Both the position numbers and the translations under genes were made by a program. The notes below the pieces were generated by a model that had not been told where the DNA came from, did no database searches, and saw only the letters and a list, made by a program, of their open reading frames with translations. From Lachnospiraceae bacterium (lineage in GTDB: Bacteria > Bacillota > Clostridia > Lachnospirales > Lachnospiraceae): DNA of 17,879 nt. How positions within the stretch are numbered: the first letter of the stretch is position 1; each line of letters opens with the position of its first letter. Positions 6,905 through 14,785 of this stretch are shown piece by piece. The DNA lies in contig JAFUXY010000212.1 of the NCBI GenBank assembly GCA_017477005.1, positions 1 to 17,879 on the forward strand. The letters run 5' to 3'.

Positions 6905-6980
6905 CCGCTTTTGCCGAATTTCGAAATTTGCCCAACCTTTGAAAATGTCCTTCAGAGGATACCTTTTGCGTCTCATTTCC

Positions 6981-9900
6981 TCATTTGACAGTGACTTTGC
7001 AGCTTGCCGTTTTCTTTCCATCCTTGGTCGTAACTGTGATCGTAGCTTTGCCTTTCTTGACTCCTTTGACAACTCCCTTGCTCGACACGGTGGCGATTTT
7101 CTTGTTGGAACTTGTCCAAGAAACAGCTTTGTTGGTAGCATTCGACGGGCTGACCGTAGCTTTCAGCGTCAGCTTTTTGCCCTTTTTGACACTTGCCGTT
7201 TTCTTGCCCAGCTTTACACTTTTGACAGAAATTGGTTTGACTGTAATGGTGCATTTCGCTATTTTGTTTCCATCTACCGTTGTTGCAGTGATCGTGGCCG
7301 TGCCCTTCTTTACACCCTTGACCACGCCGGAAGAACTTACTGTAGCGATCTTGCTGTCGCTGCTTTTCCATGTAATCTTTTTGTTTGATGCATTTTCAGG
7401 CGACACAGAGGCCCTAAGCGTCATCGTCTGTCCTATGCTGATACTTGCTCTATTTGCGGATAGAGTTACTTTATTTACGGAAATAACAGACTTTACAAAC
7501 CTGGCTGCGATGGTGTGGTCTTTGTCGATTTTCGAGAAAGTGTACATCCCAACTGCGCCGACACTCTTGCCGTCCACCAGCACGTCGCTTATCTTGTAGC
7601 CATCGTTTGCCTTGATTCGATAGGACTGAACACCGCCCTTCACCATTATCTTTTCTCCGGATGGGCTAATGGTTCCGCCGACTCCTGCAGATGAGGTCAG
7701 AATAAAATCGGAAAAAACGGCAATAGTGGTATTGGCCGGAGCGTCCATCATGTCTGTATACCTGGTATTCCCCCACGTTCCATCAGACTTTTTTTCGTAC
7801 ATCTCTTTCGGTAACCATGCACGTATTGCGTAATTCCTCACCTTTGGAGTCTGGATCTCGCTCAGCGAATCACACCCGTCAAACATAACTCCGCTGTAAT
7901 CCTTCCCCGAAAAATCAAAGCTGCTTAGATTCAAAGTCTCCAAGCTTGAACAACGACTAAAGACATATCCCATATCCATTTTTTTGGTATTAAAATTACT
8001 CAAATCCAAGCTTTTTAATTTTGCGCAATCCTGAAATAAATAAAAAATATTTTCAACGTTCTCCGTATTGAAGCTGCTCAAATCCAATTGAACCAGGCTG
8101 GAACAGCCACCAAACATCGCCTCCATATTGCCAAGTGTTCTTGTGTCAAACCCCTTTATATTCAACTCTTCAAGGGAAGAACACTCAGCAAACATATAAG
8201 ACATATCCGTCACCTTTTCTGTGCCAAACGAAGCCAAATCCAGCGACTTCAACCCCGTACAATGCCAAAACATGCCGTACATGTTGGTTACATTATGCGT
8301 GTTGAAGCTCTTCAAATTCAAGCTTTTTATTCCGGAGCAGCCAGCAAACATGCGCGTCATATCTGTTGTCGCGCTCGTATCAAATGAAGCCAGATTCAGA
8401 TCATTGAGCTCCGAACAACCGTCAAACAAACTGGTCATATTCGTGACATTCTTTGTATTTATGGATCCGATATTTAAGGTCTTGAGCCCGGTACATCCCC
8501 GGAAGCATCCTGACATATTGCCCGATAATTCCACGTTGTCTTCTATAGAAATACTCGTAATGCCAGATTTGTTGTAATACACGCTGCCCGTCATGATTGT
8601 GGCATAATTAACATTTCGAATGGCGGTAGTTGCGGGAACGACAAGTTCTGCGCCGCTGCCATTATATTCTGTCAGCGTGATGGTATGCGCCTCGTCATCC
8701 TTGGAGAAGGTGTAGTCTTTATACCAATTGTCTAAAGCATATACTTCCACAGAGCAAGAATCTGAAAACCCACCATCAACGGTTTGGACTGTAATAGCTG
8801 CGATGCCCTTTGATACACCAGTGATTTTCCCATATTCATCTACAGTCGCAATGGATGGATTCTCGCTCTCCCATTCTATCGTCGTGTTGGTGGCATCTTT
8901 CGGAGAAATAGTCGCCACCAACGTGCTATCGGTACTCCCCTCATCCAGCGACAGCGTATGTTTGTTTAAGGAGATTCCGTTCACTGGAATATCGGATACG
9001 GTCAGTTGGCAGGAATCCGACGCACCTCCATTCTCCGGTTTTACCGTGATACGGACACTCCCTTTAGAACCCCCCGTAACCACCCCTGATGCACTAACCG
9101 TAGCAATTGAGGTGTCCTCGCTTTCCCAAATAAGCCCCTTTTCCGTCGCATTATACGGAAGCACGGATGCTTCTAAACGCACACTTTTCCCGACAGAAAC
9201 GGCCGCTTCGTGCTGACCAAGCTCTGCGCCTGTGGCCGACAACGTCATGTCGAGATGAAAAAGCGAAACCGTATAATGGATATCCGACGATATCGCTCCG
9301 CTGATAACCACTTCATATTCTTGCCCCGCCTTGTACGAAATATTGTTCGGTTGAAAGATAATGCATCCCGTCTGTCCGTACCCTTCGTTATTGACATTGA
9401 AATATCCTGAATCGGAGGCGCTCGCATCTGAGCTTTCGCTGAATATCCAAACCGCGCCGTCTTCTTTTCGCGTAAGCTGAACAGTCACGTTGCTCTTATT
9501 TACATTGGAACCCACCGACAAAGACCAGGCCAGATTATTGCCCCTTATAAATTCAACCGGCATCTGCTGAGCTGGCCACGATACCAGATTTTGCGCACCG
9601 GATGAGCTGGTGTCAAATGCATACATAGATGTATACCGTCCCACTTTTCCAAAAGCGGTCGTCCCCATTTTCGGGTTCAAAATCCATCGACGATGCCCCA
9701 CCATCTCCCTATTTCCGGTATCGCTATCATACATCCATCCTTGTACGATTGCATCATTCAAGGTTGCGTATCCCCATCCAAGGTTGCTTTCCCGGCATCC
9801 GGTGTCGCCTTTAGCATAAAGTGCTTCCTCCATATCTTCCGGGCGATCCTGATAATGCCCCAGTTTGTTGTTTGCGGCATTTAGAAGCGCTGCGGCCTGT

Positions 9901-10574
9901 GCGTTTTCTTCATGCGAAGTATTCCATGATACATTATCAGACAGTCCTGCAACATAACGCACAAAATTGAGCATCGCCAGGGAAGATCTCTTTGTCTCGG
10001 ATGAAATTTTGCCCAGAACATAAGGGGCGGTAGAGGACGGTTCTGTATCGTATAGGACCCCATCGTCTAGTGTGACAGCGCTATCTTTAAATTTTTGCTG
10101 GATTTCCCCCGCCGTATGAGACAGAACATTCAAACCGATGGTGGATGCTTCCAAGCTATCTGCCTGGTCTGTCATTTCCTCCAATTCGACATTTTCCGCC
10201 GGAAAGTAAGAATCTTCTATTTCGCCATCTTCCAAAATGGATTCATCGTCCTCAACATTCACGATCTCAGCAGCATCCAATATTACCTCAGAATCTCCTG
10301 GACTTTGATCGCTCTCTTCTTCGAGTGAAGGTTCCCCACTTTCAAAAACTGCCTCTTCGTCCTCCGCCGCAAATTCAGCCTCTTCGTCCTCCGCCGCAAA
10401 TTCAGTCTCCCTGTCCTCTGCCGCAAATTCAGTCTCCCCGTCCTCTGCCGCAAATTCAGCCTCTCCGTCCTCCGCCGCAACTACAGTCCTTGGGTTCACG
10501 GTTCCAAATACGCTCCCCATCAGCAAAGAAACCACCATCCCCAGCGCCAAACCTTTTCTTGCTTTTTCCTTCAT
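6981..10574 (-). CDS. Large exported surface protein: CAP domain, Big_2 domains and BspA-type leucine-rich repeats
   Basis: The 1197-residue product has a signal peptide (about 1-34) and an acidic tract (about 33-145) that begins with five 9-residue repeats of type AAEDGEAEF. A CAP/SCP-like domain follows (about 195-315, with GHYQD, RESNLGWG and GHRRWILN). Next come two Big_2 Ig-like domains (about 445-612), then eight to nine BspA/DUF285 repeats of about 24 residues (about 685-905, of type FxGCSSLxxLNLSSFNTxxVTNM). A short repeat domain (about 958-1026) and two very Lys-rich Big_2 domains (about 1030-1197) end the protein. There is no LPXTG, SLH or other standard anchor, and the basic C-terminus may bind wall polymers. 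The start at 10574 is fixed by GGAGG six bases upstream; the frame open to 10673 lacks a site there and would include the promoter. CAP and BspA repeats suggest host or matrix contact, which is inferred. Confidence 0.9.
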   Translation of the reverse strand: MKEKARKGLALGMVVSLLMGSVFGTVNPRTVVAAEDGEAEFAAEDGETEFAAEDRETEFAAEDEEAEFAAEDEEAVFESGEPSLEEESDQSPGDSEVILDAAEIVNVEDDESILEDGEIEDSYFPAENVELEEMTDQADSLEASTIGLNVLSHTAGEIQQKFKDSAVTLDDGVLYDTEPSSTAPYVLGKISSETKRSSLAMLNFVRYVAGLSDNVSWNTSHEENAQAAALLNAANNKLGHYQDRPEDMEEALYAKGDTGCRESNLGWGYATLNDAIVQGWMYDSDTGNREMVGHRRWILNPKMGTTAFGKVGRYTSMYAFDTSSSGAQNLVSWPAQQMPVEFIRGNNLAWSLSVGSNVNKSNVTVQLTRKEDGAVWIFSESSDASASDSGYFNVNNEGYGQTGCIIFQPNNISYKAGQEYEVVISGAISSDIHYTVSLFHLDMTLSATGAELGQHEAAVSVGKSVRLEASVLPYNATEKGLIWESEDTSIATVSASGVVTGGSKGSVRITVKPENGGASDSCQLTVSDIPVNGISLNKHTLSLDEGSTDSTLVATISPKDATNTTIEWESENPSIATVDEYGKITGVSKGIAAITVQTVDGGFSDSCSVEVYALDNWYKDYTFSKDDEAHTITLTEYNGSGAELVVPATTAIRNVNYATIMTGSVYYNKSGITSISIEDNVELSGNMSGCFRGCTGLKTLNIGSINTKNVTNMTSLFDGCSELNDLNLASFDTSATTDMTRMFAGCSGIKSLNLKSFNTHNVTNMYGMFWHCTGLKSLDLASFGTEKVTDMSYMFAECSSLEELNIKGFDTRTLGNMEAMFGGCSSLVQLDLSSFNTENVENIFYLFQDCAKLKSLDLSNFNTKKMDMGYVFSRCSSLETLNLSSFDFSGKDYSGVMFDGCDSLSEIQTPKVRNYAIRAWLPKEMYEKKSDGTWGNTRYTDMMDAPANTTIAVFSDFILTSSAGVGGTISPSGEKIMVKGGVQSYRIKANDGYKISDVLVDGKSVGAVGMYTFSKIDKDHTIAARFVKSVISVNKVTLSANRASISIGQTMTLRASVSPENASNKKITWKSSDSKIATVSSSGVVKGVKKGTATITATTVDGNKIAKCTITVKPISVKSVKLGKKTASVKKGKKLTLKATVSPSNATNKAVSWTSSNKKIATVSSKGVVKGVKKGKATITVTTKDGKKTASCKVTVK
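10344..10478 (-). repeat. 27-bp tandem repeats (five copies) in the surface-protein gene
   Basis: Five near-identical 27-base units encode AAED(G/R/E)E(A/T)(E/V)F, residues 33-77 of the surface protein. Gain or loss of units keeps the reading frame, so copy number may vary between strains. The resulting segment is strongly acidic and sits just after the signal peptide. Confidence 0.9.
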
Positions 10575-10644
10575 TCCTCTCCTCCAGCTCCAGTCATTTC
10601 TGAAACAAACACCGTTGTCTATAATGCACAAAAAATTTGTTTTC

Positions 10645-10673
10645 ATATTACCATTGCATAGACATTGTGTCAA
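10645..10673 (-). promoter_or_regulatory. Promoter of the surface-protein gene
   Basis: On the minus strand a perfect TTGACA (10668-10673), a 17-base spacer and TAATAT (10645-10650) preceded by TGG are present. The start point would be near 10638, giving a leader of about 64 bases. Confidence 0.72.
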
Positions 10674-10743
10674 ATTCTTGTATCGATTTACTCATAATTA
10701 ATTTTTTCAAAATCATTTGCAAAAAAAGCCCTCTCCTAGCTTA

Positions 10744-10772
10744 TTGCATTCACAGTCATTTTGCATTATAGT
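10744..10772 (+). promoter_or_regulatory. Possible promoter of the exported esterase gene
   Basis: TTGCAT (10744-10749), a 17-base spacer and TATAGT (10767-10772) form a moderate sigma-A match about 70 bases before the ATG. It is back to back with the surface-protein promoter. Confidence 0.45.
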
Positions 10773-10843
10773 TTATACTGTAATACGATTTCATATCCAC
10801 CGGAAATGCAAACCGCATTTTCCAAACCACGAGGAGGGGACCA

Positions 10844-12361
10844 ATGAAAAAAAGAAGTCTTACCGCCCTGTTGATGATGGCGACGCTGCCACTGGCCGCA
10901 TGGGTCGTCAAAAAAACAAAGGCTTTCACAAAAAAAGACAATGAGGAAGCAGAGACCGAAAAAACACAGATGCAGGCCACAGATGGAAAGATTATCGTCC
11001 ATGGCTTTGATTGGGGACCGGGCGTGGACAAAGTCGTTTTCACCTTGCCGGAAAAGGTAGACAGCGTCTTTGCCAAAAATGCCGTCATAGAAACAAAAGG
11101 CACAGACCGTATCGTAAAGGACGCCTTTCTTTCTGATGCAAAAGGAAACGAAATTGCAAAAACTCCCTCCCCTTATATTACATTTATTCTCCAAACGGAT
11201 TTTGCAAACAATGGGAATCCGTTCGATTTTGATCCGCAGTTGTTGATGAATGTGTGGTCTTCGGATTATCCCTTGAACGCCCACTTCCAGGCGACCCGCG
11301 GCGACAGTATCATCACCTGTGAATATGAGGGAAACTGCAGCGACAAGACCAATCTCCTTTCACCGGACACCGATGGATGGAAGACCATCCCTTCCCATAG
11401 CGGCACCTATCAAAATCCCTATACCGGACAAAATGAAATCATCGTGATCGGACGCGCTGTCTACGAACCGGATTCATTGAAAAAAGATAATGCCAAACAT
11501 CCTTTGCTCATCTGGCTGCACGGTCAGGGAGAGGGCGGAAGCGACCCGGATGTCGTGATTCTCGGAAACAAAGTCTCCGCTTTGTCGAAGCCGCCGATCC
11601 AAAACTATTTCAAAACGGAAGGCGGCTCTGACGGCGCCTACGTTTTCGTTGCGCAGGCGCCGACCTACTGGATGGATGAAGGAGACGGCACCAACGGCAG
11701 GGGCGACAACCCTTCCCGCTACACAGAGGCTCTGATGGACGCCATCTCGTCGTATGTAGCGTCCAATCCCGCTATTGACACCGACCGGATCTACCTCTCG
11801 GGCTGTTCCAACGGCGGCTATATGACGATGAATATGCTGATCCACTACCCGGATTATTTTGCAGCAGCAATTCCCAACTGCGAAGCCTACGCCTTCGATC
11901 ATGTCTCCCTCTCCGGAGACGGAAGCGCCATGGGCGGCAAAAACTGGGTAGAGTCCACCGGCGAACGCTGGCTGACCGACGAAGAGATCGATCGGATCAA
12001 GGATATTCCGATCTGGTTTTTGGCTTCGGCAGACGATGAAACCGTGATCCCTGCCTGCTATGAGCTTCCCACCTACCAGGCCTTGCTGAAGGCTGGCGCC
12101 GAAAACTGCTGGTTCTCCTATTACGACCATCTGCATATGAAGGACGATCCTAGCGCCAAGGTCATGGGACATTGGGTTTGGGTGCATTTCTTCAACAACG
12201 AAGCGACCGGCGTACAAAACCGAAAAGAGATCCAATCCTCTACCGACAAAGAGACCTACGGCTTCGTTCCCTCGCCAGACACAGGCGGCCCCGAAAAAGC
12301 CACCATCGGCGACACCACCTTCGACAATTGCTTTGCGTGGCTGAACGCACAAAGAAAATAG
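10844..12361 (+). CDS. Exported or membrane-anchored esterase with N-terminal Ig-like region
   Basis: This 505-residue alpha/beta hydrolase begins MKKRSLTALLMMATLPLAAW, a hydrophobic leader without a clear cleavage site, so it may be a signal anchor. Residues about 47-160 form a beta-rich region like the Ig-like domain that precedes many secreted bacterial esterases. The catalytic part (about 190-455) carries LLIWLHGQGEGG, nucleophile elbow GCSNGGYM (Ser322), acid candidate Asp397/398 in SADDET and His candidates in HLHMK and MGHWVW. Such enzymes act on esters in polysaccharides or on acyl esters; the substrate is unknown. The start is supported by GAGGAGGGG seven or so bases upstream. The gene is divergent from the surface-protein gene with 269 bases between them. 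No terminator is evident. Confidence 0.85.
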   Translation: MKKRSLTALLMMATLPLAAWVVKKTKAFTKKDNEEAETEKTQMQATDGKIIVHGFDWGPGVDKVVFTLPEKVDSVFAKNAVIETKGTDRIVKDAFLSDAKGNEIAKTPSPYITFILQTDFANNGNPFDFDPQLLMNVWSSDYPLNAHFQATRGDSIITCEYEGNCSDKTNLLSPDTDGWKTIPSHSGTYQNPYTGQNEIIVIGRAVYEPDSLKKDNAKHPLLIWLHGQGEGGSDPDVVILGNKVSALSKPPIQNYFKTEGGSDGAYVFVAQAPTYWMDEGDGTNGRGDNPSRYTEALMDAISSYVASNPAIDTDRIYLSGCSNGGYMTMNMLIHYPDYFAAAIPNCEAYAFDHVSLSGDGSAMGGKNWVESTGERWLTDEEIDRIKDIPIWFLASADDETVIPACYELPTYQALLKAGAENCWFSYYDHLHMKDDPSAKVMGHWVWVHFFNNEATGVQNRKEIQSSTDKETYGFVPSPDTGGPEKATIGDTTFDNCFAWLNAQRK

Positions 12362-12414
12362 TTTTTGTGAGGCCGAACCATTCTCTCCAGTACAATTTCA
12401 GGTCTCCTTTTCTC

Positions 12415-12443
12415 TTGATGATATAAAGAAATTCGTGTATAAT
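12415..12443 (+). promoter_or_regulatory. Promoter of the decayed type II toxin-antitoxin operon
   Basis: TTGATG (12415-12420), a 17-base spacer and a perfect TATAAT (12438-12443) lie just before the strong AAGGAGGTG ribosome binding site of the antitoxin remnant. The promoter looks intact although the genes are not. Confidence 0.65.
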
Positions 12444-12471
12444 TTTGTTATCTTTTAAGGAGGTGAACTAT

Positions 12472-12622
12472 ATGCCCACCATCAGATCAAGCGCGGATCT
12501 TCGCAACGGCTACAATGAGATTTCTTCCTTCTGCCATCAGTATGGCGAGCCTGTTTTCATCACGAAGAATAGGAAAGTTTTCCGAAGCAATATCTGACAT
12601 CAAAGCGAGGCGGAAAAGATGA
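12472..12622 (+). pseudogene. Phd/YefM-type antitoxin remnant with internal deletion and frameshift
   Basis: From ATG at 12472, after AAGGAGGTG, the frame reads MPTIRSSADLRNGYNEISSF and on to GEPVFITKN. This is the typical DNA-binding N-terminal half of Phd/YefM antitoxins. It then breaks, and the open frame stops at 12597 after 41 codons. A family-like C-terminus (FSEAISDIKARRKR) is readable in the next frame and ends with a TGA that overlaps the toxin ATG (ATGA, 12619-12622), as in intact operons. About 50 codons remain against the 80-95 usual for the family. The middle that follows ITKN, and one base, appear lost. The truncated 41-residue peptide could still bind DNA, but it lacks the toxin-neutralising half in frame. 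Confidence 0.75.
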
Positions 12623-12819
12623 ACTATGACATCCACATCACCCGTGCTGCTGAAAAGGACTTAAACAGTGCCGCCGATTACATCGAATTCGTGTTGTTGA
12701 ATCCCCAAGCCGCAGACAACGTGATCTCCGAAGAAAACCACACCGTCTACATCGTTCGTTTTCTGTGCGAAAAACGTGACTGGATCACTATTCTGAAGCA
12801 GGGATTCTCACTCAAATAA
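12619..12819 (+). pseudogene. ParE/RelE-family toxin with in-frame internal deletion
   Basis: The open frame of 66 residues begins MNYDIHITRAAEKDLNSAAD and ends ISEENHTVYIVRF, then KRDWITILKQGFSLK. These are the two ends of ParE/RelE-superfamily toxins of about 100-110 residues. The junction after NPQAADN jumps straight to the late strand VISEENHTVYI. I therefore infer loss of roughly 40 central residues without a frame change. The central fold is gone, so activity is unlikely. The start overlaps the antitoxin remnant's stop. A strong terminator follows. Confidence 0.75.
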
Positions 12820-12823
12820 CCTG

Positions 12824-12851
12824 ACTGCCGGATCTTTGCCGGCAGTTTTTT
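12824..12851 (+). terminator. Rho-independent terminator after the toxin-antitoxin remnant
   Basis: CTGCCGG (12825-12831) and CCGGCAG (12839-12845) form a 7-bp stem with a 7-base loop, followed by six T residues. Confidence 0.88.
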
Positions 12852-12883
12852 GGATACCTTCTGAAAGTACTGAACAGAGAAAG

Positions 12884-12901
12884 CCACAAATGCCCTTGTG
12901 G
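12884..12901 (-). terminator. Weak hairpin after the PD-(D/E)XK gene
   Basis: CCACAA and TTGTGG form a 6-bp stem with a 6-base loop, followed on the minus strand by a pyrimidine-rich but not purely T sequence. It is a possible terminator for the gene ending at 12943. Confidence 0.35.
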
Positions 12902-12942
12902 TCATCCCTGGGCCGCCATTCATTATAATGAGAGTTTCGTAT

Positions 12943-13974
12943 TTATTTCGCTACCATCATCCCACTGCGGAATTCTGCGAGGAGCCTTGCTAAGAAAGAC
13001 TCGTCCTCTGATGCTTTAATCGCATCTTCTCCACGCCCATTTTTTAGCAAATAGTTCATAAGACCGGCCATATCCTTACGCTCTTTTCTCTTTGCCTCTG
13101 CCTTTTCATTGTCGATAATCTGCTGAATTTCGCTGCTCACTTCCATCACCCCCTTCTCGGTTTCCTTTAGCTCCTTCTTTCTCTGTGAAAACTTCGGAAA
13201 CTTGTCGAAATCGTACAATTCAGGATTCTTAAACACTTTCATTAAGTCGGCAATCCTGCCCATCCGCTCATCGCTCCTGTCTTCATTCACCGTATTGATG
13301 TATATTTCCGTCACAGGGCTTCTTCTTGGAGTCATCGACTTTTTCGTGAACTTGCCCACTTCATAATACATCTCGCCCTCGCCAAACACATCGAAGTCGG
13401 AGATGAAAATCACGACCGCTCTCTGGATGTCTGCAAATTTCTTCGTGCCTCTTGGCGTATTTCTTACAACGATAGATGCTCCATTGTAATATACCCGGTA
13501 CTCATGATCATCATTATCGTCTTTCTGAACCTCGATGTCTATCACGGCCCCCTTTTCACCGAGATAGCAATCCTCTCCAAGTTCTACGGCAACGACAACT
13601 TCAGGAACCACCGATACAAAAGCGTCCAGTCTAACACCCCTGTTGCCGATACCAGCTATGGCATACTGTGGAACAGCATCCTTCACAACGACAGGTATCC
13701 CCAAGACAGTGGAGATGACTTCTCCTATAGCGTCCTCATCTTCTCCCATCCTATTGAAGAAAACATCGTCCATTGGTCCCATCTTCCTTGAGGCCTCTTT
13801 CACCAGCTCGCTTGGAACCACTATGGATATTTCTTCTTTAGCAAGGTCCCTTATCGCTTGGCTAATCTTTTTTCTGGCTTCGTCCGCTATGTCCTGCTGT
13901 CTTGCCAGCTCTGCCTTCAGCTGCTCTATCTTCTTCTGATGGTCTGCCAGTATTTTTGCTTTATAATCTTCCAC
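12943..13974 (-). CDS. PD-(D/E)XK nuclease family protein (Rpn/putative transposase group)
   Basis: This 343-residue protein belongs to a family abundant in clostridia and annotated as PD-(D/E)XK nuclease transposase. The Rpn relatives promote RecA-independent recombination. It has an N-terminal coiled coil (about 5-48) and then the family opening MDDVFFNRM. Predicted nuclease residues are RLDAF (Asp) and VIDIEVQK (Asp, Glu, with Gln in the Lys position, as is common in the family). The conserved FADIQRAVVIFISDFDVFG follows, and a Lys/Glu-rich C-terminal part. I place the start at GTG 13974, with GGAGG 8 bases upstream; a GTG at 13989 has no such site. A promoter lies at 14016-14044. No inverted repeats typical of an insertion sequence were found around it. 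Confidence 0.78.
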   Translation of the reverse strand: MEDYKAKILADHQKKIEQLKAELARQQDIADEARKKISQAIRDLAKEEISIVVPSELVKEASRKMGPMDDVFFNRMGEDEDAIGEVISTVLGIPVVVKDAVPQYAIAGIGNRGVRLDAFVSVVPEVVVAVELGEDCYLGEKGAVIDIEVQKDDNDDHEYRVYYNGASIVVRNTPRGTKKFADIQRAVVIFISDFDVFGEGEMYYEVGKFTKKSMTPRRSPVTEIYINTVNEDRSDERMGRIADLMKVFKNPELYDFDKFPKFSQRKKELKETEKGVMEVSSEIQQIIDNEKAEAKRKERKDMAGLMNYLLKNGRGEDAIKASEDESFLARLLAEFRSGMMVAK

Positions 13975-14015
13975 ATCCAGCTCCTCCACAAAATATGCTG
14001 GGTTTGTACGACCTC

Positions 14016-14044
14016 ATCTTACCATTTTGACTGTTATTTTTCAA
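14016..14044 (-). promoter_or_regulatory. Promoter of the PD-(D/E)XK gene
   Basis: On the minus strand TTGAAA (14039-14044), a 17-base spacer and TAAGAT (14016-14021) preceded by TGG form a good extended -10 promoter about 40 bases before the start codon. Confidence 0.65.
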
Positions 14045-14199
14045 TGAAATTTAACTCTTTTAGCCGCACTATTCTGTGACAGGCCACAGCCATGGCATTT
14101 GAGACTATGCAAGCTTTCAGTTATATGATAAAATCGCATAAATGTTTTCCTTTTGAATGACGAAGAAACGATACTCTAATTTGAGGTGATTGACGAAGC

Positions 14200-14733
14200 A
14201 TGAAAAAAGATGGTATTGCGGCACATTCTGAAGCCTACACCCACATCCTCCACCCGATTCCTCCCACCTACGACGAAAACTCCGAAATATTGATCCTCGG
14301 CAGCTTCCCGTCGGTGAAATCCCGCGAGATGGGCTATTTCTACGGGCATCCGCAAAACCGCTTCTGGAAAATCATGGCCGCAATCTATCAGGACGATTTT
14401 CCTGCTACGGTGGAGGAACGCCGGGACTTCCTGCTGCGACACCATATTGCAGTATGGGACGTTCTCTCTTCCTGTGATATCATCGGTTCCTCTGATGCAA
14501 GCATCAAAAATGCCGTTCCCAGCGATCTTTCAAAGATCCTGAAAACGGCTCCCATTCAAAACATATTCACAAATGGCAAAAAGGCCTACTCACTATATCA
14601 AAAATATACTTTTCCCAAAACCAACATCCCTGCTACCTGTCTCCCTTCTTCAAGCCCCGCCAACGCCGCTTGGACTTTGGAAAAACTGACCAATCAATGG
14701 AGGTTGTTGATCCTGGGAACGAAAGAGTTCTGA
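14200..14733 (+). CDS. DNA-deoxyinosine (hypoxanthine-DNA) glycosylase, UDG superfamily
   Basis: This 177-residue base-excision repair enzyme removes hypoxanthine, formed by adenine deamination, from DNA. Family motifs are clear: LILGSFPSVKSRE (about 31-43), the active-site region GHPQNRFWK (49-57), HIAVWDVLSSCDIIGSSDAS (82-101) and the late loop LPSSSPANA (148-156). Length fits the family. The ATG at 14200 follows GAGGTGATT about 10 bases upstream. A weak promoter-like TTGAGA (14099) and TATGAT (14124) lie upstream with non-ideal 19-base spacing. It is convergent with the rsgI-like gene, 52 bases apart, with no visible terminator between them. Confidence 0.88.
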   Translation: MKKDGIAAHSEAYTHILHPIPPTYDENSEILILGSFPSVKSREMGYFYGHPQNRFWKIMAAIYQDDFPATVEERRDFLLRHHIAVWDVLSSCDIIGSSDASIKNAVPSDLSKILKTAPIQNIFTNGKKAYSLYQKYTFPKTNIPATCLPSSSPANAAWTLEKLTNQWRLLILGTKEF

Positions 14734-14785
14734 CCCGGTCTATACCCCGATTGCTGCACCTATCCATCCTGACGCAATCCGGTGT

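Noticed and set aside
6886..6907. GCAAAA/TTTTGC hairpin with a T run as a terminator for the surface-protein gene
   Set aside because: The T run forms part of the stem, the stem is only 6 weak pairs, and it overlaps the antisense RNA promoter, so it does not look like a real terminator.
6985..7599. 204-codon hydrophobic plus-strand frame under the C-terminal Big_2 domains
   Set aside because: Its apparent membrane character is the reverse complement of Lys/Thr/Val-rich Big_2 repeats.
8088..8577. Regularly spaced similar segments suggesting a CRISPR-like array
   Set aside because: The roughly 72-base periodicity is the DNA of 24-residue BspA leucine-rich repeats in an intact reading frame.
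11474..12352. 292-codon minus-strand frame opposite the exported esterase
   Set aside because: The plus-strand esterase has the GCSNGG elbow and a strong ribosome binding site; the minus frame has neither motif nor start site.
14091..14159. 22-codon frame before the deoxyinosine glycosylase gene
   Set aside because: It has no ribosome binding site and no recognisable features, and it overlaps promoter-like sequence.
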